Below are positions 62,329-64,000 of a stretch of 64,000 bases of DNA, piece by piece. Position 1 is the stretch's first letter. Each line of letters opens with the position of its first letter. Source of the stretch: Paralichthys olivaceus (lineage: Eukaryota > Chordata > Actinopteri > Pleuronectiformes > Paralichthyidae). Made by a program: the position numbers and the translations under genes. The stretch covers positions 23,906,316 through 23,970,315 of the forward strand of contig NC_091098.1 in assembly GCF_024713975.1 (NCBI RefSeq), written 5' to 3'. A model generated the notes under the pieces. The model was not told where the DNA came from. It ran no database searches and saw nothing but the letters and a program-made list of their open reading frames with translations.

Positions 62329-62348
62329 TATAATATACGTATATTATA
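62329..62348. repeat. 20-bp perfect AT-rich palindrome
   Basis: The sequence centred on TATACGTATA equals its own reverse complement across 20 bases. In an AT-rich region this may be chance or a cruciform-prone site. Confidence 0.8.
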
Positions 62349-62439
62349 CATGATACGTTGGATTATATCAAATAATTATACAAATGTTTTTGTGAGGGAA
62401 ATCCAGAAATCCAATAGTAACACCATCTATGGACGTACA

Positions 62440-62640
62440 TAATGGTAAAGAAATAATAATACAACTTTATTTCGATAGCTCTTATTAAGGTTACACATTG
62501 CTTTACAAAGCACATGGGAACAAAACAACACAGAGCAAAGCAAGACAGAAAACATCCATTAAAACCAATTAAGGGCATTAAAGGCTTCCTTCATGATGGC
62601 AAAAACCTGGTCACCCTCAGTTGGTTGGACAATTTTGGAA
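62440..62640 (-). repeat. Dispersed fish repeat fragment (LINE/SINE tail type)
   Basis: It contains ACTTTATTTCGATAGCTCTT and TTGCTTTACAAAGCACATG, resembling the common fish repeat ending with a block of the type TTTATTTATATAGCAC and GTGCTTTACAAA. The family cannot be named. Confidence 0.45.
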
Positions 62641-62944
62641 ATTTAACTGAAGGGAGACAATATTATATGTAATATAATACACACAACATACGGCCATAAT
62701 TCAATACTATGAAATATAAATTGATTTATATTGAAAGGAATACAGAATGTTATATTAAAGCGGTTTTATTTATAGGGATGTGAGTAATATTTCACCTTCA
62801 TTTTGTTACGATAATCAAATGTCCCAACGTTGAAATATAAATCTGTATTCGATCCGTAAATTCTGGTGTCACAGGTGAGTTGTAACGTTTCCTGAGTTCT
62901 CTGCTTCCTGTCATCATCAGGAATCAAGGCAGTCAGGACAAAAC

Positions 62945-64000
62945 ATGGCAGACAGCACGAGTCCGAAAGGAAACTCTGGGGACTTTGCTAAGAAAGTCCA
63001 GAGACGGCTGAGCAGAGGCAAAGAAAAGGTGACACAGTCCGAGAGCAGAAGAAGAGAAACAGTTTTTTAATTCATTTTAACTGTTAACTGATCTGTGATC
63101 TGTGACTCGTGCTTTTTTTTCTGCAGGTTCTACAAAAGCTGGGAAAGACTGAGGAGACCAAAGATGACCAATTTGAAAATTATCAGCATATGTTTAGTGA
63201 CCAGCAGGTAATCATCCCTCCTGCTTAACAAATAAGATTTACAGGTTGGAACAACTGCTGTCTCAACATGTTTGACTGTAACCACAGGGGTGATTTATCA
63301 TCCTTTAGTCAACATTGTAAAAGTAAAGAATCTAAAGACAAACTCTTTTCTATTCACAGACTGATGGGAACCGGATACACAAAGACCTGAGGACCTACAT
63401 AAACGCAGTCAGAGGTCAAACCCTGTTGCTTTTCTTGCAGATTTTTAAATTTGTGTCTCCCCCAGCATCTAATTTAAACTAATCTGCGTCTTACAGACAT
63501 GCGCGAAGCATCGAGGCGTCTTTCCCAGTCTCTGTTTGATGCCTATGAAAACGACTGGGTCGGAGAGGAAGAATTGGGAGCCATTGTAGAGGTCAGATAA
63601 CACAGACTCTCACCGTGCACTCATCAAGAACAAAAGGGATTCATACGTGCACACAGGATCAAAACCTCCCATCCACCCTCCTGCTTCATACATATTTAAT
63701 GCAATATTTACGATTTGTCTTTTAATAAGGGGGAGGATCTCCTGTGGAACGACTACGAGGTGAAGCTGTTGGACCAGGCCGTCCGCACCATGGAGTCCTA
63801 CGTGAGCCAGTTCCCAGATGTCAAGGTAAGGCAAGAGGAACTGAGGAGGCAAAGCAAACATAATTAAATACACAGACACACTGTAGTGTTGAGAGCAACC
63901 ACACAAAAACCAACAGAGTAGTCCACACAGAGGACATGTACAAAGACACACACACACATCACATCTGGATCGTCTGTGTTTTTCGGCCTGCAGGAGAAAG
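62945..64000 (+). CDS. bin2: BIN2-like N-BAR domain protein (5' part)
   Basis: Exons 62945-63028, 63127-63207, 63360-63414, 63497-63591, 63730-63825 and the first 7 bases of a sixth at 63994-64000; the gene runs off the right edge. The 139 residues present are the N-terminal amphipathic helix and first part of the BAR domain: [72 protein letters not shown]. The same architecture occurs in amphiphysin, BIN1 and BIN2. The piece [14 protein letters not shown] is closest to BIN2 as I remember it ([14 protein letters not shown]), while BIN1 and amphiphysin differ there, and BIN2 lies on human 12q13 like racgap1. Role in the family: binding and bending of membranes in phagocytosis, migration and podosomes, mainly in leukocytes. 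Confidence 0.8.

Larger units (their letters stand above)
61861..62944. promoter_or_regulatory. Divergent intergenic region between the DUF1295 gene and bin2
   Basis: About 1.1 kb, AT-rich in the middle, with a 20-bp perfect palindrome (62329-62348) and a dispersed-repeat piece (about 62440-62640). Both promoters must be here or in adjacent exons, but no TATA or initiator could be assigned. Confidence 0.45.

Noticed and set aside
1-64000. tRNA, rRNA, microRNA or CRISPR features
   Set aside because: I looked for tRNA B-box-like strings, spaced direct repeats and known small-RNA neighbours of these genes and found none that I could support by eye.

Overview
The window is nuclear DNA of a ray-finned fish, most likely a teleost. 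The genes are vertebrate, with GT-AG introns that are often short (about 80-600 bp). The dispersed repeats (a mariner relic, LINE reverse-transcriptase scraps, RTE-type tails, long GATA and CA microsatellites) are of the kind common in teleosts. No bacterial, viral or CRISPR features were seen. Gene models were built by hand by joining exons across splice sites; every junction keeps the reading frame and follows the GT-AG rule.

Layout: ankrd52 5' part (52-4573, minus, runs off the left edge); coq10a (6365-8679, plus); a 6.4 kb gap with a mariner relic; cs, mitochondrial citrate synthase (15114-22996, minus), with a GATA array just upstream of its promoter; a catalytically dead DPP6/DPP10-family gene of 25 coding exons (25684-47029, minus); racgap1 (49604-56976, plus, with a non-coding first exon near 48.7 kb); a DUF1295 membrane reductase-like gene (59297-61860, minus); and the first exons of a bin2-like N-BAR gene (62945-64000, plus, runs off the right edge).

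The genes do not form one pathway. cs (TCA cycle) and coq10a (coenzyme Q chaperone) both serve mitochondrial energy metabolism and face each other tail to tail. ankrd52 (PP6 regulatory subunit) and racgap1 (centralspindlin) are cell-signalling and division genes. The DPP6/10-like protein is expected to be a single-pass accessory subunit of Kv4 channels, and the bin2-like protein bends membranes.

From memory, ankrd52-coq10a-cs matches human 12q13 in order and orientation, and racgap1 and bin2 are also on human 12q12-q13. The DPP gene has no counterpart there in mammals. Because DPP10 and BIN1 lie near each other on human 2q14, and COQ10B and ANKRD44 both lie on 2q33, the simplest reading is that this locus is the HOXC-side copy of an old duplicated block and that it kept a third DPP6/DPP10 gene that mammals lost. 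This, together with the Ala at the nucleophile position of that protein, the microsatellite pressed against one of its splice acceptors, and a recurrent GCTAAC/GCTAGC motif near four promoters, are the points most worth following up.
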